DNA from: Sparassis latifolia
Taxonomy: Eukaryota; Basidiomycota; Agaricomycetes; Polyporales; Sparassidaceae
Length of the DNA stretch: 64,000 nucleotides
Reading direction: 5' to 3'
Assembly: GCA_018466975.1 (NCBI GenBank)
Contig: CM031556.1
Span: forward strand, 1,736,001-1,800,000
Every line of letters begins with the position of its first letter. The stretch's first letter is position 1. A program made the translations under genes and the position numbers. Positions 45,520 to 58,196 of this stretch are shown piece by piece. The notes under the pieces were generated by a model, which did not search any database, was not told the origin of the DNA, and saw only the letters and a list, made by a program, of their open reading frames with translations.

Positions 45520-48500
45520 CTAAGCTTCACTGGAGTCCATGTAGGCTATTTCAGCATCATCATCTACTACAAAACTGCCGAAGATATACTCGTCGCCATC
45601 TGCATTACGAGGTGGACTTGAAGCAGCGGTTCGAGCTCTTCCAGCTGGGACGAACGCGCCTAAGCCGCGCCTTAGGGGGCGGTGGGCGAAGACAGGTGCT
45701 GTTCCCGGTGCTTGTGTAAAGAGACTTCGGCGGTACACTGCCGCTTGGTCGTAGGAACGGGATACCTGTGTTTCCGGTGGCTCCTGCAGAAACTGTCTGT
45801 CGGATTCGTTTCCAAGTTGGTCGACGTCCGAGGACCCCTGGCTGTTTTCATCGCCGGAATGGGTCGCTTCGACATCAATCCAAGGATTGAGCTTCTGAGC
45901 CTCTGCAATGTCCTTGAACTTCCGTTTCTTTGGCCTCTTCGGTGGCTCAGGATTTGGCAGGGGAGAAGACGAGTTCCGCTGACGTTGCAAACGCCGCTGA
46001 GAAGGGGGAGGCATCTGCAGCGGCGACGAATCCCGCAGATCAGACACAGCACGTTTCTTGGCCTGCTTACCAGCTGGACGCACGGCAAATGACGGCTCCG
46101 GAGCATCGTCGGAGGAAGGTGGGGTTAGATGGAAGGAGCGAGAAGGTAGCGCAGGTGGGGGCATGTTATTCATCACACGTTGTGCGTTCGTGAACCCCCC
46201 TCCATACTTGGAAGAAATACGACCGGAAACTTCGGGAGACTGAACAGGCGAAGCAGATGCACCTTCGACGAACTCCACCTCGTCATCGGTAGCAACACTC
46301 GATGGAGAGCGTCGAGGGCCGGGTGGAGAAGAGTGGACAATGTGGACGTCTAGGTCCTCGTCATCCTCCAGTAACCATGACATGTCTGCGCCTCCACAGT
46401 TCTGGTCGAGTGAGACACTGCGAGATGCTACGGGAGGTGAGCCTCCTGGTGGATCAGAAGATCTGTCGGCGAACGGCGGACGATCCTCAAAGATAGAGTT
46501 GGAGCTCCGAGACCGAGAGCGCGGTGAAGGTGAACGTGGAGCAGGGGAGCGGGAACTGTCATCGCGTCGTGAATATGGCTCAGGGGTAGTCAGATCGATG
46601 ATGTGGTTCGTGACGAGCGATGAAGATGCTCTGGACATCGGGAACGGAGTACTCTGGACGACATCTTCTGGAAGAGAATGCGTATAGTCAGTGGTTCGTG
46701 TCCGAGCAGACCGTGGCTTCTCTGATAATTGGAGACCTTTTTCAATCTCTATGTCGTCCGAATCTTCCATCACCAGCCGGTCAAAATGGCTTCCCGTGGG
46801 ATCTTCCACCGGCTTGCTCTTCTTCTTTGAAGTCTTGGCAGACTTCTTCGCGCCTTCTCCGGAGGCAACAGTTTTGGCCCTCTTCAACTTCTTGGTCTTA
46901 AGGGGCCGTTCAACCGCGGATGCAGATGCCGTTCTCCGAGGCCCGTGCAGCCCGGCTTCGATCTCCAGATCATCCGAGTCGTCGTGGCCTGCAGTGATGT
47001 CGAACTCCTGTACCTTCCTCTTTTTCTTCGAAGCGCCACGCTTCACGAGCAGGTCCTTGACGATGGCGAAACCGGTGAGCGCACCGGGCGGAATATTGCG
47101 CATGGGATTGTCGTCTCGCTTCCGCTTCGTGCCTTTGGCTGGGGGCGAATCGCCTTGCGCAAGCGAACCCTTCCGAGAATGAGGGTCTTCACGAACATGC
47201 TCCTCAATCTCCATATGCATCTCGACACATTCGGGATGCATGTGGTCGGGAAGGAGGCGTTCGACATCTCCGTATAACTCCAGCTGCTCGGCGTTCACGA
47301 TGAAATTTTGCACGTCCTTGTACTTCTCCTCGGCCTGCATCCAATTCTTCTCCTCTCGTCCCTCGGCTAGCAAGACGTGAACGAGACCATCTCGCTTGCG
47401 ACCTGTCCGGCCAATGCGTTGCAGCTACGGTTCAACGTGAACTCCATGTGCAACGAACGTTTTAACAAAGAACGTACCATCCGGATGGGGCTTTTCTGCG
47501 CATCATAGCAGACGATCATGTCAACTTCACCAATATCCAATCCTTCCTCACCGATGGATGTAGAAACCAAGACATTGAATTCGCCCGCTTTGAACTTCTT
47601 GATCACCTACACAACCAATAGCATTAGCACCATGTTGCATCCTTGCATACTACGACTTACCTCTAGTTGTTCTTTCTGAGCGAGACCTTTCCGTCCTTGT
47701 TTGTCAGTTCCTTGGCCAATAAAGGGAGTGGCCCGTATTAAGGGGTTCTCCTTGCTGAGCAACTCCACGACTTCGTCAACACATTCCCTGAACGAGACAA
47801 AAACTATGACTCGGGGATCACCGGCCTCCCAATAGATTTCTTAGTGTCCTCCCTGTCGATCATGGTGCCCGCAAAGTGCTGCACTAGCAACGTACGCAGC
47901 TTGTCCATCTTTGGATGGAGGGAAAACCCTCGGCTCTTCTGCGCCTCGAGTTCTTTGACGAGTGCTTGGAAGTTCTGGTCTTTCGCCAATCCTCGCACGG
48001 CATTGTTCGCTTTGTCATTGCTGCTTGATACGAGGTCTTGGACAGCACCATAGCACATGCCCATACTAGCCTCCAGCTGGGGAACAAATGAGACACCTCG
48101 CAGCCATGTTAAACCCGAACCCACCAGGTAGCCCATTGCTCGAGCCAGGGTAACTAACTTCCGTGCAGCCGCAAAGGCGAAAGGTGGCGCTCCACGTAAC
48201 TCCTTCATTGACTGTTGACACCGGTATGAGTGCAGCATTATAGGATCTGCATTTCCCCTCATTGCACCGGCACCTTGGACTGCTTTAATCAACGGCTAGA
48301 TTGTAGTTCAGTGTCAGCCTGAGGTTTAACGAAGCATCAGAGATACAGTATATCTCACCAGCATGATCTTGCCCAAAAGATCCCTCACTTTCTTGATATC
48401 TTCGTCCATCGAGATCGTATGCTGTTCCATTCGTTTGTCGTTCAAATAAGGAAATAAGTCCAAGCTCTTCTCGTCCCGTATTTCTATGTGGCTGATGTGA

Positions 48501-50017
48501 AGGCAGTCGACAATGGACTGAACAGCTTCTGGGTCGCTGCCCGGCGTTGCCGTGAGCGCGAGTATGCGGACATGAGGGTTCTTCGCCATCAGGAAGCGAA
48601 CGAGTTGCGCATAGGAGTAATCTCCAGTTCCTCTATGTGCCTCGTCTAATGACAGAAGTGAATATATAACAGAGGAAGAAGCAATGCTTAGGCTCACCGA
48701 AGACGACAAGAACAATTTCTGCCGGATCGAAGTTATTAGACATGAAGTCGCTCTGAAGTGTTTGCGGCGTCATATAGAACACCCTTTTCTCGTCCCACTA
48801 AGCATTGTCTGTGAGAATCCCAAAAGCAAGGAAACCAAACTCAATACTCACTAATCTGGCTCGTTTCGCCTTGGGGACGCCGCCAGTAAGTTCGGCCGCA
48901 TGACTCCCGGGAATCCCGCATGTCTGGTGGCAAGCTTCGATTTGCTGCGCCACCAGCGGTTTCGTAGGTGCAAGAAATACTACCTTGCCTTCCGGGAACC
49001 AATTATAAACTGCATCTCAGAACCATTAGTACTTGTCAGATCTCAGACGGTATACGGAGGCAACTACAGTGCTTATATGCGCGAGAGTGAACATATGGAA
49101 GATTAACACTTACAATTAAGCATGACCGTTCCTGCTATGAAAGTCTTGCCAAGCCCAGTCGGAAGCGCGACCAAAGTATTCTCGAACAGACAGTGCCTGA
49201 CGATGTTAAACTGGTAGTCCCGCTTCGGATGATTGAGTGGGTAGATCCATCGTCGTGCGGCCAATAAATCAGGCTTCACTTTCATAGGCGGGGGCTAACG
49301 TAGACGTTGGCTCCCTTATGACTGAGAGAGAAAGGGGAACATACCGGTCTATAAGATGAGTGAAGTCTGGATGAATACGACTGTACTAGAGAAGAACGTA
49401 GATGCCCCTCACCCGACGGAGACGACAGGAGCAGGAAACTGCTCGAACTCAACGTCTTCCTCCTCATGCTCGTTCTCCTCAGCAAATGACCTCGAATTTC
49501 CTTTGCCATTGTCCTTCTTAGGCTTGGGTTTCTTCCATCCGGTCTTCGCAAACGTCGTATGGTCCCACTGTTTCGTTTTCTTAGAACGACCACCAAATGG
49601 GTGGTGGGAACTCGACTCGGTCCTGCGCGCCGGGCGCACAGAATTGGAGGAATGAGGCTTGCTGGATGCGTTATCTTGCTGCAGAATATCGCCAAAGAGT
49701 GTCGTCTGCACGGTACCCTTTGAAGTCGCGCGGTTGAACGGCGCATTGCTGTCTCCTGGACCTGGACGAGAAACCGACAGACCGCCGGACTGATATTTCT
49801 CACATATCTCGTCGAAGTGCGCTAAATCTAAGTCGTTCACGTCGAAGCTGGGAAAACCATCTGAGTCGTCGAGCTCAATAATCTCTCGCACAGGTTGTCG
49901 GCTAGGTGTGGCACCTCCAAATTTCGAGGAAGGAGCGGCTTGAGCAGCTTCTGCATCATCGGCTGCTTGAATAAATGCTGAGTCCAGATTGTCATCGAAG
50001 TAGTCATCCGAGGTCAT
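45520..50017 (-). CDS. MPH1: ATP-dependent DNA helicase, Mph1/FANCM family (frame break inside)
   Basis: DEAH-box 3'-5' DNA helicase that remodels forks and dissociates D-loops in the nucleus. N-terminal acidic region; then [20 protein letters not shown], Walker [53 protein letters not shown] (split by an intron), [15 protein letters not shown]. The helical insert is [15 protein letters not shown]. Then [58 protein letters not shown], and a long basic/acidic tail. No ERCC4 nuclease domain. Between about 47807 and 47845 the frame shifts by one: the first frame ends at a TAG, the second has a TAA upstream. A 56-base GTACGT...AAG intron could restore it, but would remove the conserved LRTLLVQHF. 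Confidence 0.88.
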
Positions 50018-50608
50018 CGTTTGGGAGGGGGAAAGAGGTGGCAGGCGCGTTGTAGCCGAACAGACGAACGCGCTCGCCTACGCGCTTGTACGCGTCGGGG
50101 GCTCACGTGACAATCCGCGCCACGAATGCGGGCGCCAGGACCCCCGCTCCGATCCCGTCGACGACATTTCTCGGGGTCCAACCACCCATTTTCGGGGGTA
50201 GGTGGGATCGAACATTCGGCCACCTAGAATTACGTTCAACGGCCTGCGGAACAAAATTTTCGCTGCCTGCGCAAAACTCAAGCTTTTGTGAACCAAATTA
50301 CCACAAATTTCATCCCAAACCACCACATATGTCTAAATTTTAGGCCGATCCTCCGAAACCTGAGAGATCCGCCAGCCAACCTCAGTTTTCGGGGGTTCTG
50401 GACCTAACCTCAGGTTGGAGTTGGGTTGGTCACATTTCGGGGGTCGAAGATCGAACATTTTTCGGCGGCCTATTTTTCGGGGATGGGTGCATCGGAGCTC
50501 TCAGTGGATTCGCGGGGGTCCTGCGCCACCGCGACAGTTACTCAACGACGCCCACCAGCACCCACCTCTGAGTCTACCCCCTACTATCTCGACGACCAGC
50601 GACCAGCG
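50018..50608. promoter_or_regulatory. divergent promoter with repeated TTTTCGGGG motifs
   Basis: Between MPH1 and the G-patch gene. The motif (T)TTTCGGGG(G) occurs at about 50188-50198, 50386-50395, 50434-50443 and 50471-50482, all on the plus strand; GATCGAACATT follows at 50206 and 50449. No gene seen. It could be regulatory or part of a dispersed repeat. Confidence 0.4.
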
Positions 50609-52375
50609 ATGTCAGCAGAAAGCATCGCACGATGGAATGCTATTCCACTCACACGCCCGGACACGGAAAATGATGTCCACACCTCGTTGAAGGTACCGGT
50701 TGTGCATTTCTAGCACCTGAACATAGACTGCATGTTGTCTTCCCTTCCTTTCCCTCTCCTCTCCAGCGTGCAAGGCCAGACAATAATACAGAGGACAATG
50801 ATGACGACAGCGAGGACGATGTCTCTCTGGTCTCCCGCTCACCCTCTCCGATCTCTCCAGATGCCATGGACGTGGACAAGTACGACGAGTACGTCAGGCG
50901 CACGGTCGAGCACGAAGTTATCACAGTAAATACGAAGATCAAGAACAGCAACAGGGGCTTCTTGATGCTTGCAAACATGGGATGGGCTGAAGGACAATCA
51001 ATTGGATTGTCTGGCGACGGTAAGAAGTTTCACGATGTCCTCGTTCTTGACTACCATATGGTGCTCCGCAGGCCGTGTTGACCCTGTACCATTTTACGTG
51101 AAGAACGATCTCACAGGTTTGGGTAAAGCCAACCAAGATGTACGCATGAGTGAGTTGAGTTATCATGACGTTATGGGGCCGTAATGTTCACTCATAACGA
51201 TTTACAGTCGAGTCCACTGTTGCTCAACGTAGAGAACTCGATTCTGAACGTCAAACCAAAGAAACGGAAGAACAGAAGAAGGCAAGAGAGGCATGTATCA
51301 TAACACTCAAGTCTCGTGTTTCGCAATATTGATGCACACTATACAGGATACAGTTGCGAAGCGTGCGGCCGTCCAGTCACAGATCTCCACCACTCTCCGT
51401 GCCTTCCACTGTGAATTGTGCGACAAACAGTTCCAGAACGTAGCACAATACGATGAACACACGAACTCGTACGCGCACCATCATAAGGCCCGATTCAGAG
51501 ACATGCAGGCTACTCAGCGCGCCAACAAGAACACGAAGGAAGAGGTGGACAAGAGGAAGGAGAAGGAGAAAAAGAGAGAAGAGAAGGAGTTGCGCAAAAT
51601 TGCCAAGGCCGCTGGAGTGAAGATGACAAAACCACCGGTCTCTCTAGTCCTCCCAGTCGCCAGACCGATGGCAGCTGAGGAAGAAGAACCGAGTGAGTCC
51701 AAGAAGACTGGATGGGCTTCTATAGCTTCGTCCTCCCAGCCAGCAGATACTCCCGCCCTCACTGCTTCATCTGGTTTCACAAAGTCAGGATGGGCTGCGG
51801 TCGACCCCTCTGTTTTCACCGGACGAGGTGCAGCCGTAACACCTCAAGAGAGTCAAACGATCTCCGGTGTCACGTATCCTGTGACTTCTACCTCGTCGCC
51901 AATGCCAACCCAGCGTCCATCCACCGGCCATACGCCGACGTTCCTAACAGGTGGCTGGACGTCTCTCGACACTGGTAGCTCAATGACGGTACCGCCTCCT
52001 CCCCAGGGCCATTACCTGCCGCCTCCTCCGCCGCGTACAATTTCTCCACCTCTGCCTCCTACTCCAAACCAACAACCGCCGCCGCCGACGGCAGGTCCCC
52101 CACCTTCGCTCCCGCCTCCTGCATATCCACCCTTGTCCGCTCCGCCAAGACGAGGCTGGGCATCTGCGTCGGCCCCTCCCTCTTCGGATCAACCTTCCCG
52201 CTCAGGATGGCAGAACGTCTCAACGAGCGGTGCAGTTGGTCCTCCACCGTTGCTTAATGTGGCTTCCCGGCCGCTTCCTCCTGAGGTTTCACGTCCTCCT
52301 GCGCCGACGCGCCAAGAAACGTCGCGTTCTGGTTGGCAGCAATTTCGCGCAGGGACTCCCGGGCGACGGAAATGA
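50609..52375 (+). CDS. G-patch and C2H2 zinc finger protein (GPATCH8-like)
   Basis: Probable RNA-processing factor. After MSAESIARWNAIPLTRPD and an acidic Asp/Glu stretch comes a G-patch: NRGFLMLANMGWAEGQSIGL, DGRVDPVPFYVKNDLTGLGK, split by an intron. Then a helical region with ESTVAQRRELDSERQ and a C2H2 finger FHCELCDKQFQNVAQYDEH followed by H-x(4)-H-type spacing (SYAHHH). A Lys/Glu-rich coil, then a long Pro/Ser/Gly tail with repeated SGW motifs (SGWAAVDP, SGWQNVS, SGWQQF). The order G-patch then C2H2 is that of GPATCH8. Five exons or more; intact. Confidence 0.85.
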
Positions 52376-52638
52376 TATTGCGTTTTTGTTCGTTCCCCGT
52401 TTTTGATGTACTCTCCGTTTGCTTTCACTTTGCTCTCTTCACGACACACCCAGAGTTGATTTCAAGACAAAATGTACGAGGAAAATAGTACGTAGGGGAT
52501 ACTACACTGCTGAGTTCTTATAATTTTGAGAATACGCCGAGTGATGATAATAAGAATGTGTATGCCACAAAGATGAGTAACGAAATGGGATTCAGAACGA
52601 CGACGACGACCGAACAGGAGGAAGATGAAAAGGAACCT
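52376..52638. other. intergenic, convergent 3' ends
   Basis: Nothing recognised. Confidence 0.4.
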
Positions 52639-55278
52639 CTACTCCGAGTCGCTGGCAGAGCTCTCTGAGCTAGACTCCGCAGAGGAGTGCTCGCTCTCTT
52701 CCCCAGGCGCGACGTCGCTAGCGCCCGCCTGACCACCCTCGAAGAGCTTCATCCTGGCCTCCAGCGCTCGAATCTTCGCCGCCTCCACATCTTCATCCAT
52801 GCTCTTCCGCTTCAAGCCTCCTGTTCCGGTGCCCTTCCCTGTGCGACTCCGTTTCGTTGCAGGTGTCCGCATGGGTCGGATGACGAAGTTGTACAACTTC
52901 GTGAGAACAGAGGCTGGAAGAAGATCGATCTCGAGCTCGATCTCTTCGGTGCTCTAGTGAAAAGCGCGACGTCAGATGTAAACTGGAATTACAAAGATTC
53001 CTGTACTCACGTCTCGGATCTCCGGCACGCCGTCATGGATGATCTGAATGACTTTCTCGAGCTTCGCACCGTCGAGCTTGCTGATGGTATCACTGAGATC
53101 CTTCTTCTGCTCGAATGACAGGACGTCGTCGTCGGTAATGGGCTTCTTGCCCTTCTTCCGGCCGTTTGATGCTGCAGCTTTGCCCGGCTTGCTCGCATGT
53201 TTCGAGGTACTCGCGACCGGGGGTACAGCCTTCTCTTTTTCTTTTCCTTCTTCTTCAGCTCCTTGCCCTTCTTCTTGAGCGAATCAAGACTACTCTTCAT
53301 GGTCTGGATCTGATTCTCCATGGTGGCAATCATGCCTGGCAAAATAAGTCTGAGAGATGAGCTCAAAGCGAGATAAAAATATACTTACGAGCACGATCGT
53401 CCTCGCTATCCTCTTCGTCATCGTCGTACTCATCCTCCGACACCTCGTGAGAATGCAATGAAGGGAGGTTCGCCCACTTCTCATCGAAGAGGCGGTCAAA
53501 CGACTTGCCCGCCTCGTGGACCGGATTGCCCGGAGGGTTGAAAGTCGCGCAGTTGCGGATCATCTGCTTGAAGTCGTCCCGGAACTTCTCCGCAGTCAGA
53601 TACTCCCCGTTCTGAAGTTTCTTCCTCATCGTAGAAAGGTCCATGGGCTTCTTGATGACCTTCGGATAGCTCGGAATTTCCATTTTAACATAATCTGCAA
53701 TAGAGCGACTCAGTAACGATAAGCGTGCAAAGGGGAATGTCATTTACCGACTGGCTCATAGAACGGATGCGCAATCGAATAGTGGTTCTTCCGTTGCAGA
53801 TCCTTCAAAAGCTTGTCGCAGAACTTCAGCTGTTCGGCGTGCGCATCGTTCTTTGCGCGCTTGACCTTTCGTGTCTTCTTCGGAATATCGGCGTACGGGA
53901 GGTCCTTGGGGGGTGGTGGATGAATTTCCCGTTTCGGACGACCGACGTTCTCGTCGTTGCGACGGATCACGGGAACATTCACGGACGGGCGGCGGGCAGC
54001 AGCAACTTTCTTCGCTGGAGGGGGTGGAGGGGGGGTGGCTACCTTCTTGACGATGACGGGCTTTCGCTACGGAACAGTGAGATAAAGTTTCAACAGCAGC
54101 AGTAGAGAACGCACCTCCTCTGCAGGAGGCATCTGCTTGATCTGCTTGTCGAAGACGGCTTCGACCCGCTTTCCCATGAGCATGACGGCATGCTCCGGGC
54201 CGTTGAAGGTGAGACAGTTGCTGAAGATCAGACGCACATCCGCGATGAACTCGTCGGCGTTGTAGTAACGAGGGTTCGCAGGGTTAGAGTCCGGCTTCAA
54301 AGGACTCGAAGAAGCAAGCTTGCGATCGATGGTGGAGAAATCCATCGGGTGCTTTATGATGGTCGGATAATGCGGAATGTTGAGACCCACCGTATCCACA
54401 GGGTGCAAAAAGGGTACAGCCTCCTTGACCTTCTTGAGGGTGCGGATGGTTGAGGTGGCAAAACGCCACTGCGCGGGACTAAGCGTGGACGTAGTAGTAG
54501 AGGGAAGTGGAGCATGAGTCCCAACGTCGGGAGATGCAGACGCTGGAGGTGGAGTGCCAGTCTTCAGACAAGGGACGGAAATCAGCACGCCCGCAGCGGC
54601 GCACAAGGAGGAACAAACTTACATTTGCCAGCGAAGCTTTGTCTGCGTCCGAATATTTCCGCGCTCTCTTAGCAGGTGGTTTATGGTCATCATCATCATC
54701 ATGTTCATTAGCATGCTTATTATTAGGGTACGGAGATGTGGCTCCTAGTGAGTCGACAGCAGTTTCGCTGGACGATACAGCGGGTATAGAGGAGACAGGC
54801 GTGGCAGCGGGGGAATCTAGAGCGTGTCCGTTAGGAAGACCGTGAGCCGTCGATGGGTGTTCGACGGCATCGGCCATAACAACATCACTGTCCGTAGTAG
54901 GCAAGGGTTGTTGCTCCGCCACGCGCACATCCTCTAGGAGTTGGCCTGGCGGCGGCGGCGGGGTTCCCTTTGGAGGCTCGATGGGGATGGTGGCTGAGGC
55001 GTGATAAGAAGACTCAGAAACGATCGCATGATGGGTGTCTCACCTGGGTCAGCAGGCGTGCCAACCTGCGGTAGGACAGACGCGTTGTCGAGCTTGTCGA
55101 GCTTCAGAGGCATAGGCTCGTGGCGCACGTCGCTCTCCCCTTCGGTGTAGTCAACATCAATCTTGACGTCGGGAGCTGTGGAATTGTCGACGGGGGTCGC
55201 TGGAGAGTCGATAGGGGAGTCGGGGGTGGAGTGACCGTTAATGTGATGTACGCCGTTTGAGAGAGGCGCGTCGAGCAT
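52639..55278 (-). CDS. BDF1: BET double-bromodomain protein (frame break before the ET domain)
   Basis: Chromatin reader of acetylated histones (BRD4/Bdf1 type). N-terminal low-complexity region; bromodomain 1 with PFLHPVDTVGLNIPHYPTII, HPMDFSTIDRKL and LIFSNCLTFNGPEH; basic linker; bromodomain 2 with HYSIAHPFYEPV joined to DYVKMEIPSYPKVIKKPMDL and NCATFNPPGNPVHEAG, whose Asn residues are the acetyl-lysine contacts. Then an acidic patch, a Lys-rich coil and the ET domain (DVLSFEQKKDLSDTISKLDG, VIQIIHDGVPEIRD), ending in a Ser/Glu-rich tail. Between about 53233 and 53286 the frame shifts by one: the coil frame (low end of codons divisible by three) runs out of the ET frame, which meets a TGA at 53284. 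Bromodomain and ET frames otherwise open. Confidence 0.88.
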
Positions 55279-55495
55279 GGTCTTGGAGTACAGGCGCGTG
55301 ACGGTCACGGTGTGACTTGTGGAAGGGCAGGAGAGATTTGGGGGAACAGGAGATCCGAAGTTGGGCTAGAGCCTTTATACTGCCTGAAATAAGGTTCGAT
55401 CTCCCGCGCTGGGTCCGTATCCCTGTCCCGACTCTCCCTCCGCCACTCGACACGCTCCTCTTCGCCTCTCTCGCCCGCTCGTCGAGACGTCCTAT

Positions 55496-57975
55496 CTACT
55501 CCTCCTCCTTCTCCTCGTCCTCTTTCTGCGCCTTCGCAAACACAGGTCTCGGCTGGTTTTCCCGCCACGCTGTGGAAAATTTTAGAGTTCACACGTCAGC
55601 ACATAGCCACAGCCAAACACAGCCAAACACAGCCACCGCCGTTTCATCAGAATCCACAAAACGTTTGTCTCACCTGCAGTCCACACTGGCTCTTCGTCCG
55701 TCGAAGCCAGCTTGAGCAACGCTTCTCGAGGCTACAAGAACAAAGAGCACAACCAAGTCAGCAAACGTCCTCCGTCAAGCACCGAAACTTCAAGCGAACA
55801 CCTCGCAACGCATAATCGGCGTGCCGCAGCGGCAATTGCCGAACCCCCTAAAAGGGCCCAGAAAGGCGCTCCAAAGCGAGGCTTCCGCAGCGCACGATGA
55901 AGAATGGCACGTACATCTTCATCTCTTGTCGTGTCTCGCACCAGGTTCTGCACGACGTGTTGCGTAGCACTGGCACCAACTCTGCCTCCACGGCCAGGTC
56001 CCGTGACGGGAAGTTCTGGTCTTCTGCTCTTGCGAGGATCCATCCGGTCCTTCTCCCTCTTGCGCTTACTGCCGCGGCCGTCCTCGCCATCGCGAAACAT
56101 GGGCAGCGAATGCGGTGTGATGATGTTAGGAGCAGAGACAGCGTCGGACATATCCTCGATCGTAGCCTTCCTCGGAGGGCCCTTGCTGAGTGGCAGCTTC
56201 GCGCCGTTGATAGACGTATGTGGTGAATATAACACACATATTTGACCGTTCGCCAGGCCAGTGATGATCTACAGACTCTATTAGTCAAAGCAAGGAGAAC
56301 GGAATGCATCGCACTCACCTGATTGATCTTGGAATGCCAGAAGACTTTTACGGGCGTTGTGTCTACCTCGAGCTCCTTGACGGACTCCAGGTTGTCCTTC
56401 TGCAAGAACATCAGCCGGCCCTTCTCACCCTTCGACATTGCGCCCGCTCCGGTAACTACATACTTGTCGTCTGGGCTGAAAATAGCGTTTGTTGTGGGAT
56501 ACAACGTGGTGAGATTCGAACGCGTCGCCAGCGGCTTCTTAAACGCCCGAAGATCCCAGACTGCGCAAAGCATCAATATCGCAATGATATGGGCGAAACG
56601 GATGAGCTCACGCTTTACAGTGTCGTCGCCCCCTCTCGTTAGTACCGTACGCCCGTCAACAGAGTACACCAGTGATCCTGACTCCGTGCCCCTCGTATGA
56701 GCACCTTCAATGGACATGTTAGGTCGAACATAGTTCGACTTTGTCTGCCACATGTGCAATGCCCCATCCAAGCAAACTGAAGACCTATCAACCACGCGAA
56801 TAGAGATACTTTTCACGAATCACGCACCTCCTCCAATAAGACTGCCGTCATGTGAATAACCGCACGCAGTTACTTTTGTACGGGCCCCACGTTCCTTGGA
56901 CTTGACAACGATCACTGTCTTCTGCTTCCTTTTGTTCTCAACATCCCAGATGCTGCACGACACCCATCCGTGAGGCGAGCCATAATGTCAAGAAAAAATA
57001 CACTGACCGTATTGTCGAGTCCGTAGAACTAGTTATGAATGTCTGGGAGTCGTAAGGGTGCCAGGCGCACGAAGTCAATTCGGCAACATGGCCCCTGTTA
57101 CCCAGGACTCGTCAATAAGCGAAGACGAGACAGGTCACGGCTGTACGTACGCTGTATTTTTCATGTCTCGGATGTACGGATCACCCTTGACAAAGGTGGC
57201 ACTGCCGGTCAGGTCAGACTATCCAGCCCTTGGCAACATGCGCAGGCACTCACAGTTCCTCTCCGTCACGATCATACAGTTTGGCCTGTGTCGTGCCAGA
57301 AACGACCAAAAATTGCTGGCCGTCATTCGAGTATTTTAGGTCGTGAATCTGCGAACGTCAATCAGACTGGTCAATTCTGAAGCCTGCGATGGGAAGAAAG
57401 GCGACGCACGTGGTAAGTACCCGCAGGCTCCCAAGTTTTGAACGGCTTACACCTCCAGTCCATCCCCCCGAAATCCCAGAGCTTGCAGTCATAATCGTGT
57501 GAGCCAGACAATATACGAGCTCCAGACGGGTCAAGAGTCAACGCAGAGACCACTTTCGTATGGTCTTTTAGTGACAACTCATGCGTTACAGGAAATTGGG
57601 GAGGTTCAGACTCCTCATCATCAGAGATGTCGAAATCAGGTTCCCCGTTGTTCTTATTTGAGCCGTTGACGGGCGGTGGAGGAGGACCCATCTCATCTGG
57701 GTCGAATTCTGGCTCATGTTCGACAGTCGTTTGCTCTAGTCTAACATAACTGCTTGACGTAGAAGGAACAATATCCTCCTCGTTTCTGCTGTGCCCAGTA
57801 GAGGTCGACGTAGCCTAATGCACGACGTAATTAGTCAAAACAGCAGGAAACGGATAGAAAGACATACATCTTCACGCTTGCTCTTTTCGAAGCGCTTCGG
57901 ATCAAGCTGTCTTTGCTTATGCTTCTTGCCAAAGCCCGCAATCCCCATGGCTGTGAAAACATCCATGTCGGCCAT
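55496..57975 (-). CDS. WDR70-like WD-repeat protein
   Basis: Nuclear WD40 protein of the WDR70/Gad-1 family, linked in fission yeast and humans to CRL4 ubiquitin ligase and H2B ubiquitination. Starts MADMDVFTAMGIAGFGKKHK. WD repeats include LKDHTKVVSALTLDPSGARI, SHDYDCKLWDFGGMDWRCKP, KYSNDGQQFLVVSGTTQ, TSSTDSTI joined to IWDVENKRKQKTVIVV, CLDGALHMWQTKSNYVRPNM, VDGRTVLTRGGDDTVK, FSPDDKYVVTGAGA and KGPPRKATIEDMSDA. A basic C-terminal half (KRKREKDRMDPRKSRRP) follows. The last exons restore the family end: DPREALLKLAS, then RENQPRPVFAKAQ and a Glu-rich tail. A 10-base AGCCAAACAC repeat lies in the last intron (55605-55640). Confidence 0.88.
55605..55640. repeat. short tandem repeat in a WDR70-like intron
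   Basis: About 2.5 copies of AGCCAAACAC plus partial copies, inside the 3'-most intron of the WDR70-like gene. Confidence 0.6.
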
Positions 57976-58196
57976 TGCGATGAGCGGTGAGTGCGGAAGC
58001 GCTAGGCGCTGAGCAACGCACTGTGGGCGCACAGTGCGTACGTAATACACCAAAATAGGGACAATCAAGCTTCGAAGGCACACGCACGCGCGTACGGCCT
58101 TCTTTGGGCCGTGCTCAAAAGCGCCCAACCAGGTCTCTAACGGACGCACACACAGGGGAATCAACTTTCTGTACACCATCATCTCTGTCTTGGAAC
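57976..58196. promoter_or_regulatory. divergent promoter, WDR70-like gene / hypothetical gene
   Basis: 221 bases between divergent ATGs. No clear TATA. Confidence 0.4.

Noticed and set aside
50018..50608. Protein-coding frames in the MPH1/G-patch gap (for example SHFGGRRSNIFRRP)
   Set aside because: The repeats read in several frames; no splice structure or domain supports coding.
55385..55410. B-box-like GGTTCGATCTCC
   Set aside because: No upstream A box or foldable tRNA; lies between the BET and WDR70-like genes by chance.
58104..58196. Longer N terminus for the hypothetical gene at 58197
   Set aside because: The upstream extension (MGRAQKRPTRS...) lies in the short divergent promoter; the ATG at 58197 fits better.
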